A DNA stretch of 25,410 bases. Origin: an uncultured Helicobacteraceae bacterium. Lineage in GTDB: Bacteria > Campylobacterota > Campylobacteria > Campylobacterales > UBA6016. The first letter of the stretch is position 1; every line of letters begins with the position of its first letter. The notes beneath the pieces were generated by a model. That model ran no database searches. It was not told where the DNA came from and was given only the letters and a program-made list of their open reading frames with translations. Made by a program: the position numbers and the translations under genes. This document shows positions 1 through 8,073 of the stretch, one piece after another. The stretch lies in contig CALJKN010000054.1 of assembly GCA_937973585.1 (NCBI GenBank), positions 1-25,410 of the forward strand, written 5' to 3'.

Positions 1-2
1 AA

Positions 3-134
3 AGTTTAGACAAAAATACTCTTTTTTTTATTGACGACGGTCAACGGCTAAAAAATTATTTGAACCCTCTGATTAATCAAAATGATTCATTTGATAATAT
101 CTATCTCGGCCGACGGCTTGAACTCAAAAGTTGA
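3..134 (+). CDS. Possible 3' end of an unidentified gene (partial)
   Basis: A reading frame enters from the left edge and stays open for 43 codons to a TGA at 132-134. Its residues look protein-like (for example LFFIDDGQRLKNYLNPLI) and are not a simple low-complexity run. I cannot assign a family from this fragment. Against it: the last 48 bases overlap the 3' end of lolA on the other strand, while other convergent overlaps in this window are only 8-9 bases, and an open run of this length can occur by chance. A second + frame ends at 32-34, so the upstream gene could stop there instead. Confidence 0.3.
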   Translation, partial: SLDKNTLFFIDDGQRLKNYLNPLINQNDSFDNIYLGRRLELKS

Positions 135-599
135 ATTTGGGATGGACTGGTTTTTCTTTCTGCCGTCAAAAGCTATTGTCACGTCATTGTCCATGGCATC
201 TTTGTACCATAACTTTTCAACCATTCCGGAGCTAACCGAAAAATTGTAAGTTATATCGCCGTCTTTGGTGCTAAAAGTTCCATCGTTGTTTTGTTTGGCA
301 TTTTTTAGAATTGCATCAAGCGAGATAGAGTTTCTTTTTTTTAAATATTTTGCCTGAGAGAGCAACGGCTCATATACTATGACCGAATCGCCGTTTACAA
401 AAACTGTTTTTTTGACCGGTTTTGAGTATTCCCACACCCCTTTATCCGGCTTTTTGGCCTTTAGTTTGCCGTAATACTCTATCTTTTTACCGGATTTATT
501 TTTGACTGTCTGGACAAAATCCGCCTCAAAACCGTCATAGTCTATCGAAAAAGCAAACATCGAAGTTGCAAAAGCTAAAAGTAATAAAAATTTTTTCAT
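87..599 (-). CDS. lolA: Outer-membrane lipoprotein carrier protein LolA
   Basis: Periplasmic chaperone that accepts lipoproteins released by the inner-membrane Lol transporter and carries them to the outer membrane. The product is 170 aa, starting MKKFLLLLAFATSMFA, a Lys-Lys/hydrophobic signal peptide with likely cleavage near residue 16. The mature part has LolA-like features: a GxFEADFxQ-type opening, the KGxWEY-like strand, and the terminal FEFKPSAEIDII segment. A start five codons upstream (ATG at 612-614) is possible but would put MLYSD ahead of the signal peptide, so I prefer 599. It diverges from secA, and a LolC/E-type permease lies beyond secA. The lolA-secA-permease neighbourhood matches Campylobacter. 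No clear Shine-Dalgarno sequence precedes the chosen ATG. Confidence 0.88.
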   Translation of the reverse strand: MKKFLLLLAFATSMFAFSIDYDGFEADFVQTVKNKSGKKIEYYGKLKAKKPDKGVWEYSKPVKKTVFVNGDSVIVYEPLLSQAKYLKKRNSISLDAILKNAKQNNDGTFSTKDGDITYNFSVSSGMVEKLWYKDAMDNDVTIAFDGRKKNQSIPNSTFEFKPSAEIDIIK

Positions 600-604
600 A
601 TCCG

Positions 605-610
605 AGTATA
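605..610 (-). promoter_or_regulatory. Candidate -10 box for lolA
   Basis: Read on the minus strand this is TATACT, preceded by TG one base upstream, giving an extended -10 form. Transcription would begin almost at the lolA ATG (597-599), implying a leaderless or near-leaderless message. A weaker GATAAA slightly upstream is an alternative that would leave a short leader. This is an inference from motif spacing only. Confidence 0.3.
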
Positions 611-636
611 ACATCTAGGGGCTTTTATCGTTGTTT

Positions 637-645
637 TGGTATGAT
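637..645 (+). promoter_or_regulatory. Candidate extended -10 promoter for secA
   Basis: TGG-TATGAT matches the extended -10 form TGn-TATAAT with one mismatch. It would place the start of transcription about 30 bases before the secA ATG. No good -35 box is visible, which is usual for sigma-70 promoters in Campylobacterota. Confidence 0.4.
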
Positions 646-681
646 GGAACCCAAAAATCAAGCGTAAAATCGGGACTTTTT

Positions 682-3147
682 ATGATTAAAAGCATTGTAA
701 ACAAAATAATAGGTAGCCAAAACGAGCGGGAGCTAAAAAAATATAGAGGCAGACTTGCAAAAATAAACGCTTTAGAGTCAAAATATCTGACGATGAGCGA
801 CGATGAGCTAAAAGATGCGTTTTTTGCCCTTAAAAAAAAGGTTTTGGAGGATAATGTATCTTTGGACGATGTCCTAAACGACTCTTTTGCGATAACCAGA
901 GAGGCTTCAAAAAGGGTTTTGGGGCTTAGACACCATGATGTGCAGATAATAGGCGGTTTGGTTTTGAACGACGGACGTATTGCCGAGATGAAAACAGGGG
1001 AGGGTAAGACTCTGGTCGCTACTCTGCCGGTTGTCCTAAACGCCATGAAGGGTCTAGGGGTTCATGTAGTCACCGTAAACGACTATCTGGCAAAAAGGGA
1101 CTCTACTGAGATGGGGAAACTTTATAATTTTCTTGGGTTTAGTGTGGGTGCAATACTATCCGACGAAGATGACGAAGAGGTAAAAAAAGCGGCCTACGAT
1201 GCCGACATAACATACGGGACTAATAACGAATACGGCTTTGATTACCTAAGAGACAATATGAAATACTCAAAAGCGTCTCAGGTTCAAAGAAACCACTTTT
1301 TTGCGATAGTCGATGAGGTAGATTCTATTTTGATTGACGAGGCGAGAACTCCGCTCATTATCTCCGGTCCTACAAAATCTTTTATGGGGCAATACGAAAA
1401 AGCAAATGAGGTTGCACAGGCTCTCGAGATTGAGAAACATTTTACGGTTGATGAGAAAAATAGGGTAATACTGCTGACCGAAGACGGTATCAGAAGAGCC
1501 GAGGAGCTATTTGATGTGGATAACCTCTACAATCTTGAAAATGCTGTTCTTTCGCACAGGCTTGATCAGGCTCTAAAAGCCCATTTTCTTTTCAAAAGAG
1601 ATGTTGATTATGTGTTTAAAGACGGGGAGATAATTATAGTTGACGAGTTTACCGGAAGGCTCTCCGAGGGAAAAAGATACTCCGAAGGGCTCCATCAGGC
1701 GCTAGAGGCAAAAGAGGGGGCACTCATAAAAGAGGAGTCTCAGACGCTGGCCGACATAACATTCCAAAACTACTTTAGACTCTACACAAAACTGGCGGGG
1801 ATGACCGGAACGGCACAAACGGAGGCTACCGAGTTTAGTGAGATATACGGGCTTGATGTTATCTCTATCCCGACAAACGTCCCTGTGGCTAGAACCGATA
1901 TGAACGACCTTATCTTTAAAACCGAAGAGGAGAAGTTTGAGGCTCTAATCAAAAAAATAACAGAGCTAAGCTCAAAAGGGCAACCGGTACTTATAGGTAC
2001 TGCCTCTATCGAAAAGAGCGAAGAGGTACATAATGTGCTCACAAAACAGAGGATAGCCCATACCGTACTAAATGCAAAAAATCATGAGCAAGAGGCAGAG
2101 ATCATAAAGCTTGCCGGTATCAAAGGAGCCGTAACGGTAGCCACGAATATGGCCGGACGGGGTGTCGATATTAAGCTTGGGGACGGGGTCAGAGAGCTTG
2201 GCGGTCTGGCAATCATAGGTACCGAGAGACATGAGAGTAGGCGTATAGACAACCAGCTAAGGGGGCGGAGCGGTAGACAGGGTGACCTTGGGTTTAGCCA
2301 GTTTTATCTAAGCCTTGACGATACGCTACTTAGAATTTTCGGAAGTGAAAAAATAAAAGCAATTATGAATAGGCTAGGGCTTGAGAGGGGTGAGCATATC
2401 GACTCAAAACTGGTTACTAATGCCGTCGAGAAAGCACAGAAAAAAGTGGAGAGTATGCACTATGAGAGCAGAAAGCACTTGCTTGAGTATGACGATATAG
2501 CAAACGCCCAAAGAAAGATAATTTACGGATTTAGAAACGAACTTTTAACTCCTGAGTTTGATGTCACAGGCAAAATAGACGAAATTAGATACGTGTATGT
2601 TGAGAATATTTTGGCCGATGCCGGGATATTTGATGGATTATCCGAAGATGACTTTAATATAGTCAAGGTTTGTGAGCTATTGCAAGAGGATGTCGGCACT
2701 ATCGTGGATGCAGCTTTATTTGAGGGTCTTACGTATCATGAGTTAAAAGAGAAGATAAACGGAGTCTTAAGAGAGGGGTACGAGGCCAAGATGGGGCAGA
2801 TAGATGGGTCTCAAAGGGTTGAGATAGAGAGAATACTATACCTGCAAACGCTTGACGAGGCGTGGAGAGAGCACTTGTATCAGATGGATATCCTGAAAAC
2901 CGGTATAGGACTTAGAGGTTATAACCAAAAAGATCCGCTTGTCGAATACAAAAAAGAGAGCTATAAACTGTTTACGGAGCTTGTAGAGACGGTAAAAATA
3001 AATGTCGTCAGAGTCCTTCATTCGTTTAGAATCGGTAGAGAGGATAGTGCGGAGAGTATAGAAAACTCGGAAAATACGATCGAGATAGTTCCGGTGAGCC
3101 AAAAAAGAGAGGAGAGGCTCAAAAATTACGATAAGAAAAAAAGCTAA
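682..3147 (+). CDS. secA: Preprotein translocase ATPase SecA
   Basis: Cytosolic motor that drives unfolded preproteins through SecYEG using ATP. The product is 821 aa. Visible landmarks: the N-terminal INALE region, Walker A MKTGEGKT (about residues 103-110), the DEAD-box variant DEVD (about 211-214) followed by IDEARTPLIISGP, and GRSGRQGD of the second helicase domain, then scaffold and wing regions. I chose the ATG at 682 because homologues begin with this MxKSI...KIxALE segment; the frame also opens 17 codons upstream, but that part is not SecA-like. The C-terminus ends in a Lys/Arg/Glu-rich tail (...KNYDKKKS) and lacks the CxC...CH/C zinc-binding domain found in E. coli and B. subtilis SecA. 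It is followed 39 bases later by the Lol-type permease. Confidence 0.97.
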   Translation: MIKSIVNKIIGSQNERELKKYRGRLAKINALESKYLTMSDDELKDAFFALKKKVLEDNVSLDDVLNDSFAITREASKRVLGLRHHDVQIIGGLVLNDGRIAEMKTGEGKTLVATLPVVLNAMKGLGVHVVTVNDYLAKRDSTEMGKLYNFLGFSVGAILSDEDDEEVKKAAYDADITYGTNNEYGFDYLRDNMKYSKASQVQRNHFFAIVDEVDSILIDEARTPLIISGPTKSFMGQYEKANEVAQALEIEKHFTVDEKNRVILLTEDGIRRAEELFDVDNLYNLENAVLSHRLDQALKAHFLFKRDVDYVFKDGEIIIVDEFTGRLSEGKRYSEGLHQALEAKEGALIKEESQTLADITFQNYFRLYTKLAGMTGTAQTEATEFSEIYGLDVISIPTNVPVARTDMNDLIFKTEEEKFEALIKKITELSSKGQPVLIGTASIEKSEEVHNVLTKQRIAHTVLNAKNHEQEAEIIKLAGIKGAVTVATNMAGRGVDIKLGDGVRELGGLAIIGTERHESRRIDNQLRGRSGRQGDLGFSQFYLSLDDTLLRIFGSEKIKAIMNRLGLERGEHIDSKLVTNAVEKAQKKVESMHYESRKHLLEYDDIANAQRKIIYGFRNELLTPEFDVTGKIDEIRYVYVENILADAGIFDGLSEDDFNIVKVCELLQEDVGTIVDAALFEGLTYHELKEKINGVLREGYEAKMGQIDGSQRVEIERILYLQTLDEAWREHLYQMDILKTGIGLRGYNQKDPLVEYKKESYKLFTELVETVKINVVRVLHSFRIGREDSAESIENSENTIEIVPVSQKREERLKNYDKKKS

Positions 3148-3186
3148 CCCTTTGAGAAGCGGTTTTTTGTATCCGGCAAGACGGCC

Positions 3187-4392
3187 ATGAGTCCAAAGCT
3201 AATCTCTTTTATAGTCAAAAAATACCTCCGTTTCGACTCTTCGCAGCCTTTTATATCGATAACCGCTTTGCTCGCCTTTTTCGGGGTTGGGTTGGGCGTT
3301 TTTGTCCTGATTGTCGCCATGGCAATTATGAACGGCTTTGACAAAGAGTTTGAAAAAAAACTCTTTACGATGAACTATCCTATTACTATTTATTCAAAAC
3401 AGGGATATCAGATATCGGGTGACTTTTCGGCGCAACTAGCCGGGATGTTTCCGGAGTACAAGTTTAGCCCGTTTATCAGAGCTAGTGCCATAGCAAAAAA
3501 AGACGACTCTATGGACGGTGTGGTTGTTTTTGGAATTGATATGGAAGCAGAGAAGGCTATCAATTCCGTAGTTGCCGATGCTATGGGCAGCAGCGGGCTT
3601 GGAAGCTTCGAGGCTCTTGTCGGAAAGAGGCTCATGGAGGATTTCTCCCTGCTAAAAGGGGATAAGATGACTATCATATTTGCCGACGGGGAGCCGCAAG
3701 GACTTGGAATCACCCCTTTGATGAAGAGATTTTCGGTAAACAAAAGTTTCTCTTCCGGACTTCTTGCCTACGACAAGGGGTATGTATACGTTAATGCAAA
3801 AGATCTGGCGGTAGCACTCGGTAGAAGCGAAAACCTATATGATGGCATACATGTCTATACGAAAGAGCCGTTAGAGGATATAAAAAAAATAGCAGCCAAG
3901 CTACCGATGGACGAATATGCCCTTGTCGGATGGTGGCAACAAAACGGAAATTTTTTTGCAGCTTTGGCGCTTGAAAAAAAAGCCCTTTTTGTAGTTTTAA
4001 TGTTGATTATCGTGGTTGCATCGCTCAATATCATAAGCTCTCTTTTGATGACGGTTATGAGTAGACGAAAAGAGATAGCTCTGCTGCTCTCTTTGGGGGC
4101 GGATCAAAACGAGATAAAATCGATATTTTTTAGACTCGGAGCGATTATCGGCGGTAGCGGTATAGCGGTTGGGACGATTCTTGGGTTTATTGCTTTGGCT
4201 CTACTTGCAAATTTTGACATCATATCGCTTCCGGCCGATGTTTACGGCACTACAAAGTTGCCGCTTGAACTGTCGGTTATCGACTTGGTATTCATTTTGG
4301 TAGGCTCCATAGCCGTTGTATTTGTCTCCTCGTACTATCCGGCAAAAAAAGCTTCAGAGGTTGACCCTCTCTCTGTCCTTAGAAATGAGTAA
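3187..4392 (+). CDS. LolC/LolE-family lipoprotein-releasing permease
   Basis: Inner-membrane subunit of an ABC transporter that extracts lipoproteins from the inner membrane for hand-off to LolA. The 401 aa product has the four-helix MacB/FtsX/LolE layout: one helix near residues 22-48, a large periplasmic domain (about 50-260), then three helices near 266-290, 314-342 and 363-382. Diagnostic segments are the coupling-helix region MSRRKEIALLLSLGA (about 291-305) and the ending YPAKKASEVDPLSVLRNE, both typical of LolC/E. No LolD ATPase or second permease is next to it, so it may work as a homodimer with an ATPase encoded elsewhere. The nearness of lolA supports the Lol role. Whether to call it LolC or LolE cannot be decided here. 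Confidence 0.85.
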   Translation: MSPKLISFIVKKYLRFDSSQPFISITALLAFFGVGLGVFVLIVAMAIMNGFDKEFEKKLFTMNYPITIYSKQGYQISGDFSAQLAGMFPEYKFSPFIRASAIAKKDDSMDGVVVFGIDMEAEKAINSVVADAMGSSGLGSFEALVGKRLMEDFSLLKGDKMTIIFADGEPQGLGITPLMKRFSVNKSFSSGLLAYDKGYVYVNAKDLAVALGRSENLYDGIHVYTKEPLEDIKKIAAKLPMDEYALVGWWQQNGNFFAALALEKKALFVVLMLIIVVASLNIISSLLMTVMSRRKEIALLLSLGADQNEIKSIFFRLGAIIGGSGIAVGTILGFIALALLANFDIISLPADVYGTTKLPLELSVIDLVFILVGSIAVVFVSSYYPAKKASEVDPLSVLRNE

Positions 4393-4395
4393 TAC

Positions 4396-5553
4396 TTGGA
4401 AAATTCGCTTTTAATAGTTGCAGCGTTATCATTTTTTATAGCGCTTTCGCCGCTCCTCTCCAAAACGTTTATGATTCCGGTAGTTGTCATAGAGATAGCG
4501 CTCGGGATAGCCGGAAGGCATTTTGGTCTATTTGAAAAAAACGAATATTTTTTTATAATTGCAAAAGTCGGCTTTTTGTTTTTGATGTTTTTGGCCGGGC
4601 TGGAGGTAAACCTAAAAGAGTTTGCAAGAGCCGGAAGCTCTGTTTTCAAAAGGGTATTTTTTTATTTTATTATCCTTTACTCTCTTGCTTTGTTTATGAC
4701 GTTTTATTTTAAACTCTCGTTTGTATATATCGTTGTTTTTCCGATTTTTTCACTCGGTATGATTATGGCCCTCATAAAAGACTACGGCAAAAACGAGCCT
4801 TGGCTAAATTTGGCGCTTGTGATAGGTATTATAGGGGAGGTGATTAGTATTGTTGCGCTAACGGTGCTCAGCGGTGCCGTTAGCTTTGGGTTTGGCCAGT
4901 CGTTTTACAAGGCGATGCTAACCCTTGTTATGATTATTTGTGCGGCGATACTATTTTTCAAGGCTACGAGGGCTTTGTTTTGGTGGTTTCCGGAGGCAAA
5001 AAAGGTGATAATGCCGGATATTGACTCAAAAGAGCAGGATATCCGTTTTTCAATGGCTCTATTTTTTGCGATGATTGCCTTGATGTTGTACCTAAAAATA
5101 GATATGGTTTTGGGGGCTTTTTTTGCAGGGATGTTTATAGCCGCTTTTTTTTCTCACAAAAAAGATTTGCACGAAAAACTATCTTCGTTTGGATTTGGTT
5201 TTTTTGCCCCTATATTTTTTGTATATGTCGGCAGCACACTAAATCTAAATTACGTTCTGTCGTCTGCAATTTTGATCCATGCGGCGTTCATAGCCTCCAC
5301 GATAGTCGGAATCAGGCTTATAGGTTCGTTTATAGCTTTTTACGGGCATCTCGGATTTAAAAATACCCTGTTGTTTGCTCTCTCCGACTCGATGCCGCTC
5401 ACGTTTATGGTTGCGGCTGCCACATTGGGGTTAAATGCAAAAGCTATAGACGAGTTTGAGTATTCATCTATCGTGGTGGCAAGTATGTTGGAGGCTATGA
5501 CGATTATGATGATTATAAAAGGGGTAACCTCTATTTATAAGAGGTTAAATTAA
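4396..5553 (+). CDS. Kef/CPA2-type cation:proton antiporter, membrane domain only
   Basis: Predicted Na+/H+ or K+/H+ exchanger of the monovalent cation:proton antiporter-2 family, in the inner membrane. The 385 aa product is almost entirely hydrophobic helices, with the family's FLMFLAGLE motif near residues 62-70 and a preceding PVVVIEIALGI segment. It ends shortly after the last helix, so it lacks the C-terminal RCK/TrkA-N domain of KefB/KefC. The start is a TTG three bases after the permease stop; the first downstream ATG (residue 26) would remove the first helix. The acidic residue in the GIIGEVISIV segment (about 148) is Glu where many relatives have Asp; that alignment is tentative. It overlaps the ridA 3' end convergently by 9 bases. 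The exported ion is not inferable. Confidence 0.8.
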   Translation: MENSLLIVAALSFFIALSPLLSKTFMIPVVVIEIALGIAGRHFGLFEKNEYFFIIAKVGFLFLMFLAGLEVNLKEFARAGSSVFKRVFFYFIILYSLALFMTFYFKLSFVYIVVFPIFSLGMIMALIKDYGKNEPWLNLALVIGIIGEVISIVALTVLSGAVSFGFGQSFYKAMLTLVMIICAAILFFKATRALFWWFPEAKKVIMPDIDSKEQDIRFSMALFFAMIALMLYLKIDMVLGAFFAGMFIAAFFSHKKDLHEKLSSFGFGFFAPIFFVYVGSTLNLNYVLSSAILIHAAFIASTIVGIRLIGSFIAFYGHLGFKNTLLFALSDSMPLTFMVAAATLGLNAKAIDEFEYSSIVVASMLEAMTIMMIIKGVTSIYKRLN

Positions 5554-5916
5554 GGCGACACACTCGATTTCGACGAGAGCATTTTTCGGGAGAGTCCTGA
5601 CTGCTACCGTGCTACGAGCCGGTTTATGGTCTCCAAAGAATTTTGCGTATACTTCGTTCATCGGGGTAAAGTTCTCCATATCAGACAAAAATACCGTTGT
5701 CTTTAGCACCTTATCCAGTCCGCTACCCCCCTCTTTTAGCACCTCGGATAAGTTTGTTAATACCTGAGTGGTCTGCTCCGCTATCGTCCCGTCCAGAAAA
5801 GTTCCGTCCGCCCTAAGTGCAATTTGGCCTGACGTAAAAATCATCCCACCGTGTTTCATTGCTTGAGAGTACGGCCCTATAGCTTGCGGTGCATTGTTAG
5901 TGGCTACTATTTGCAT
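5545..5916 (-). CDS. ridA: RidA family enamine/imine deaminase
   Basis: Cytosolic trimeric enzyme that hydrolyses reactive 2-aminoacrylate-type enamines released by PLP-dependent enzymes, protecting branched-chain and other amino-acid metabolism. The length (123 aa) is typical. Visible motifs are N-terminal AIGPYSQA (about 12-19), FTSGQI (27-32), and the signature PARSTVAVRTLPKNALVEIE, whose first Arg (about residue 101) matches the substrate-carboxylate Arg of archetypal RidA. A Shine-Dalgarno AAGGA lies about six bases upstream of the ATG. The gene follows the K+ channel on the same strand with a 34-base gap, so co-transcription is possible, but no functional link is evident. Confidence 0.93.
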   Translation of the reverse strand: MQIVATNNAPQAIGPYSQAMKHGGMIFTSGQIALRADGTFLDGTIAEQTTQVLTNLSEVLKEGGSGLDKVLKTTVFLSDMENFTPMNEVYAKFFGDHKPARSTVAVRTLPKNALVEIECVALI

Positions 5917-5950
5917 ATTTATCCTTTGTAAGTTTTTTAGTCGATTTTAC

Positions 5951-7627
5951 TTATTTTTTGCTTCGCATTATTATCTTTTCGATAATCCAGTTCATTTTTT
6001 CCTCTTTGTGTATCACGAAATGGAGTTTGTTTACATTGTTCAGTATTGTCTCAAACTCCCATATGGCATCATCGGTTCCGGCTATTAGGAGTTTATCTCC
6101 GACCTCAAATTTGGAGGAGAAAGATGGGGCCATAATAAACTCTCCGTGTTGCTTTTGTAGTCCCAATACCAAAAGTTCCAACTCTCTACCGTTTCCGTCT
6201 ACATTTGCCACTAGATCTTTATATGTTACCTCTCTTTGTTCGAGTAGCGGCAGCAGTGCATGAGACTCTTCCTCGTTGATATAGATCTCTTTTAGTTGTG
6301 GTTTTTTGTTTACTATCTCTGTTAGTCTTTCGACTATATGTTTTCCCCACTCGTCGTTTTTATGTATTAGTCTATCGGCAAATGTGACAACCATGGGCTT
6401 CGCCGCCAGATTATAGGCCCTGACCGCTATTATTTTGTCCATAATAAAAACAAAATTAGCCCTCAGGGCGGCAAAAACAGAGTTTTCCTCCATTTTGTTC
6501 TCTCTGGCCATTATAATTATGTTGGGATTTAGTTTTCTGGCAGTTAGGACTACCGATAGATTGACCGCATCGTCCGGAGTTCCGGCTATAAGACACTCGG
6601 CATTTTCTATCCCCGCTTTTATCAGCAAATCTCTGTCGCCACCTGTTTTGGCTTTTGCCTCTTTTAGAATATCGACTATCTCATACTCTATACCGTTAGC
6701 AGAGAGAACCTCTTTTATCGCTTTTCCAAGCCTCCCTCTGCTGCATATAATATATTTTCCTCTTGTCAGAGATGCTTTTTTTGTGAGGTTGAGATTCCCA
6801 CCCCCTAGCCAGTTTAGGATCGCATATAAATGTGGGGTGTTGAGCATATATTCGATTCTGACGGCTACCTGTCTATATGGGTCTATGACGTGCTCTACCC
6901 CGACATCCGTCAGGTTTTGCAGTCCGGCCGAGAATGTAGATTCGGCTATAATGTTTATATTTTGGTTTAGTATCTTTGCTTTTACGGCGACCTTGAGATT
7001 CAAGTCGTCGTCTTCAAACAGGGTAAACAGGGCTTTGCAGTTTTTCATCCCGACTCCGGCATCGGATAAGACATCGGTCATCGTCGCATCGGCGGCTATA
7101 GCCGGTATAACAGGGTAATATCCCTCTAGCTTTAGCTCCTCTATCTTCTCCTCTTGCTTATCGACGACTACCAGCCTGTATCTACCGTCTTTTTGAAACT
7201 TATTTATCATAATACGGCTGATAGAGTTGTATCCGCAAATCACGACAAAATCAGTCTGTATATGAGCAATTTTTCGCCTAAAAATCATTTTTTTAAGCTC
7301 TTTTTTGAACGCCTTATCGTTTATGAGTGCTACTATCGTACCTATTGCATAAAACCATGCCGGAACTGTCAGATATATCATGACAAGCGTCACCAGCCTT
7401 TGCGGATAAGTGAGAGTATATGGAATCTCGCCGTACCCTATGGTATTTGCAGTGTATGAGACTATATAAAAAGCATCAAAAAAAGTCATATAGTATGTAT
7501 GATTGCTGGAGTCTTTGCCTGGTATTAGCGTCAACATAACTATTGATATAGCATATGTGACAATAATTAGCAATATTGGAACTCTAAGTCTTCTAATTAC
7601 AATCCAAAACGCCTCGTTTTCACGCAT
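5951..7627 (-). CDS. K+ channel with two RCK (TrkA-N) domains
   Basis: Predicted potassium channel of the inner membrane with cytoplasmic regulatory domains. Of 558 aa, residues 14-35 and about 76-102 are the two membrane helices flanking a pore loop with the selectivity filter T-I-G-Y-G (62-66). The first RCK/TrkA-N domain begins near residue 125 (DFVVICGYNSIS) and the second near 291 (KYIICSRGRLGKAI); a TrkA-C-like domain (GDKLLIAGTDD) lies near 510-520. Both nucleotide-binding glycine motifs are degenerate: the first reads CGYNSIS where GYGxxG is usual. The acidic residues ending the second strands (D156, D319) remain. It follows a small membrane protein by four bases, implying one transcript. 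A TrkA-like protein fused to a pore is the main alternative, but the filter argues for a channel. Confidence 0.9.
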   Translation of the reverse strand: MRENEAFWIVIRRLRVPILLIIVTYAISIVMLTLIPGKDSSNHTYYMTFFDAFYIVSYTANTIGYGEIPYTLTYPQRLVTLVMIYLTVPAWFYAIGTIVALINDKAFKKELKKMIFRRKIAHIQTDFVVICGYNSISRIMINKFQKDGRYRLVVVDKQEEKIEELKLEGYYPVIPAIAADATMTDVLSDAGVGMKNCKALFTLFEDDDLNLKVAVKAKILNQNINIIAESTFSAGLQNLTDVGVEHVIDPYRQVAVRIEYMLNTPHLYAILNWLGGGNLNLTKKASLTRGKYIICSRGRLGKAIKEVLSANGIEYEIVDILKEAKAKTGGDRDLLIKAGIENAECLIAGTPDDAVNLSVVLTARKLNPNIIIMARENKMEENSVFAALRANFVFIMDKIIAVRAYNLAAKPMVVTFADRLIHKNDEWGKHIVERLTEIVNKKPQLKEIYINEEESHALLPLLEQREVTYKDLVANVDGNGRELELLVLGLQKQHGEFIMAPSFSSKFEVGDKLLIAGTDDAIWEFETILNNVNKLHFVIHKEEKMNWIIEKIIMRSKK

Positions 7628-7631
7628 TTAT

Positions 7632-8012
7632 CTATCTTTTTGAATGGAGGGTGTCTGAGATGTATAAAATGACAGATATGATGTTTGCAACCATTGCTCC
7701 GGTAGCTAAAGATACGATAGTTGTTGTGTGATCCAAAGATATTACCCCTACCACATTTGTTGCATATCCCCATACGGCTGCCGCCGCAAAAAGTTGCAAA
7801 TCCGCTACTAGGCTAGTAGCTAGTAAAACAGAGCCGACTTGCGTTTTATCTCCCAGTTTCATGGTTGTCGCTATCAGATTAACCGCTATTGCGGCCGCTA
7901 GCTCATAGACGCTGTGGTGTGCTATATTGTCTATCTCTCCGTAAACAAATCCTGCATTTAGCGTTAGCGCCAAAACAATAAAAAAACCGGCTATTACCTT
8001 TTCGGAATACAT
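7632..8012 (-). CDS. Small four-helix membrane protein of unknown function
   Basis: The 126 aa product has about four predicted membrane helices (near residues 5-24, 33-52, 60-85 and 90-118) and no signal for cleavage. Between helices two and three is a charged loop, TMKLGDKTQVG. I recall similar proteins in Sulfurimonas-like genomes, possibly the Pfam family DUF6394, but that name is from memory and unverified. The ATG has a GGGG Shine-Dalgarno four bases upstream. It ends four bases before the two-RCK K+ channel, so the pair is almost certainly co-transcribed. A role as a channel partner or in ion homeostasis is inference from position only. Confidence 0.7.
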   Translation of the reverse strand: MYSEKVIAGFFIVLALTLNAGFVYGEIDNIAHHSVYELAAAIAVNLIATTMKLGDKTQVGSVLLATSLVADLQLFAAAAVWGYATNVVGVISLDHTTTIVSLATGAMVANIISVILYISDTLHSKR

Positions 8013-8044
8013 AAAACCCCTTTGTGTATGTTAATATGCCGTTG

Positions 8045-8053
8045 ATTTTATCA
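8045..8053 (-). promoter_or_regulatory. Candidate extended -10 promoter of the membrane protein/K+ channel operon
   Basis: Minus-strand TGA-TAAAAT matches the extended -10 form with one mismatch. It would give a leader of roughly 25-30 bases carrying the GGGG Shine-Dalgarno. No -35 box is recognisable. It lies in the divergent gap with ruvX. Confidence 0.4.
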
Positions 8054-8073
8054 CAAAAAGGATATTTCTTATC

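Noticed and set aside
31..44. Inverted repeat TTGAC-GACG-GTCAA downstream of lolA
   Set aside because: The stem is only five pairs, and on the lolA strand it is followed by A's instead of U's, so it does not look like a terminator; it also lies within a possible coding frame.
615..1046. 143-codon open frame antisense to secA
   Set aside because: Its residues (many Ser, Phe and Leu) are what antisense reading of an acidic, lysine-rich gene gives; the secA frame on the other strand is certain.
3140..3170. AACC...GGTTTTTT as a terminator after secA
   Set aside because: Only four pairs with a long loop; the T-run is suggestive, but the permease gene follows at once and is probably co-transcribed.
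6435..7118. 227-codon open frame antisense to the K+ channel gene
   Set aside because: No motif or plausible start, and it is fully covered by the well-supported RCK domains on the minus strand.
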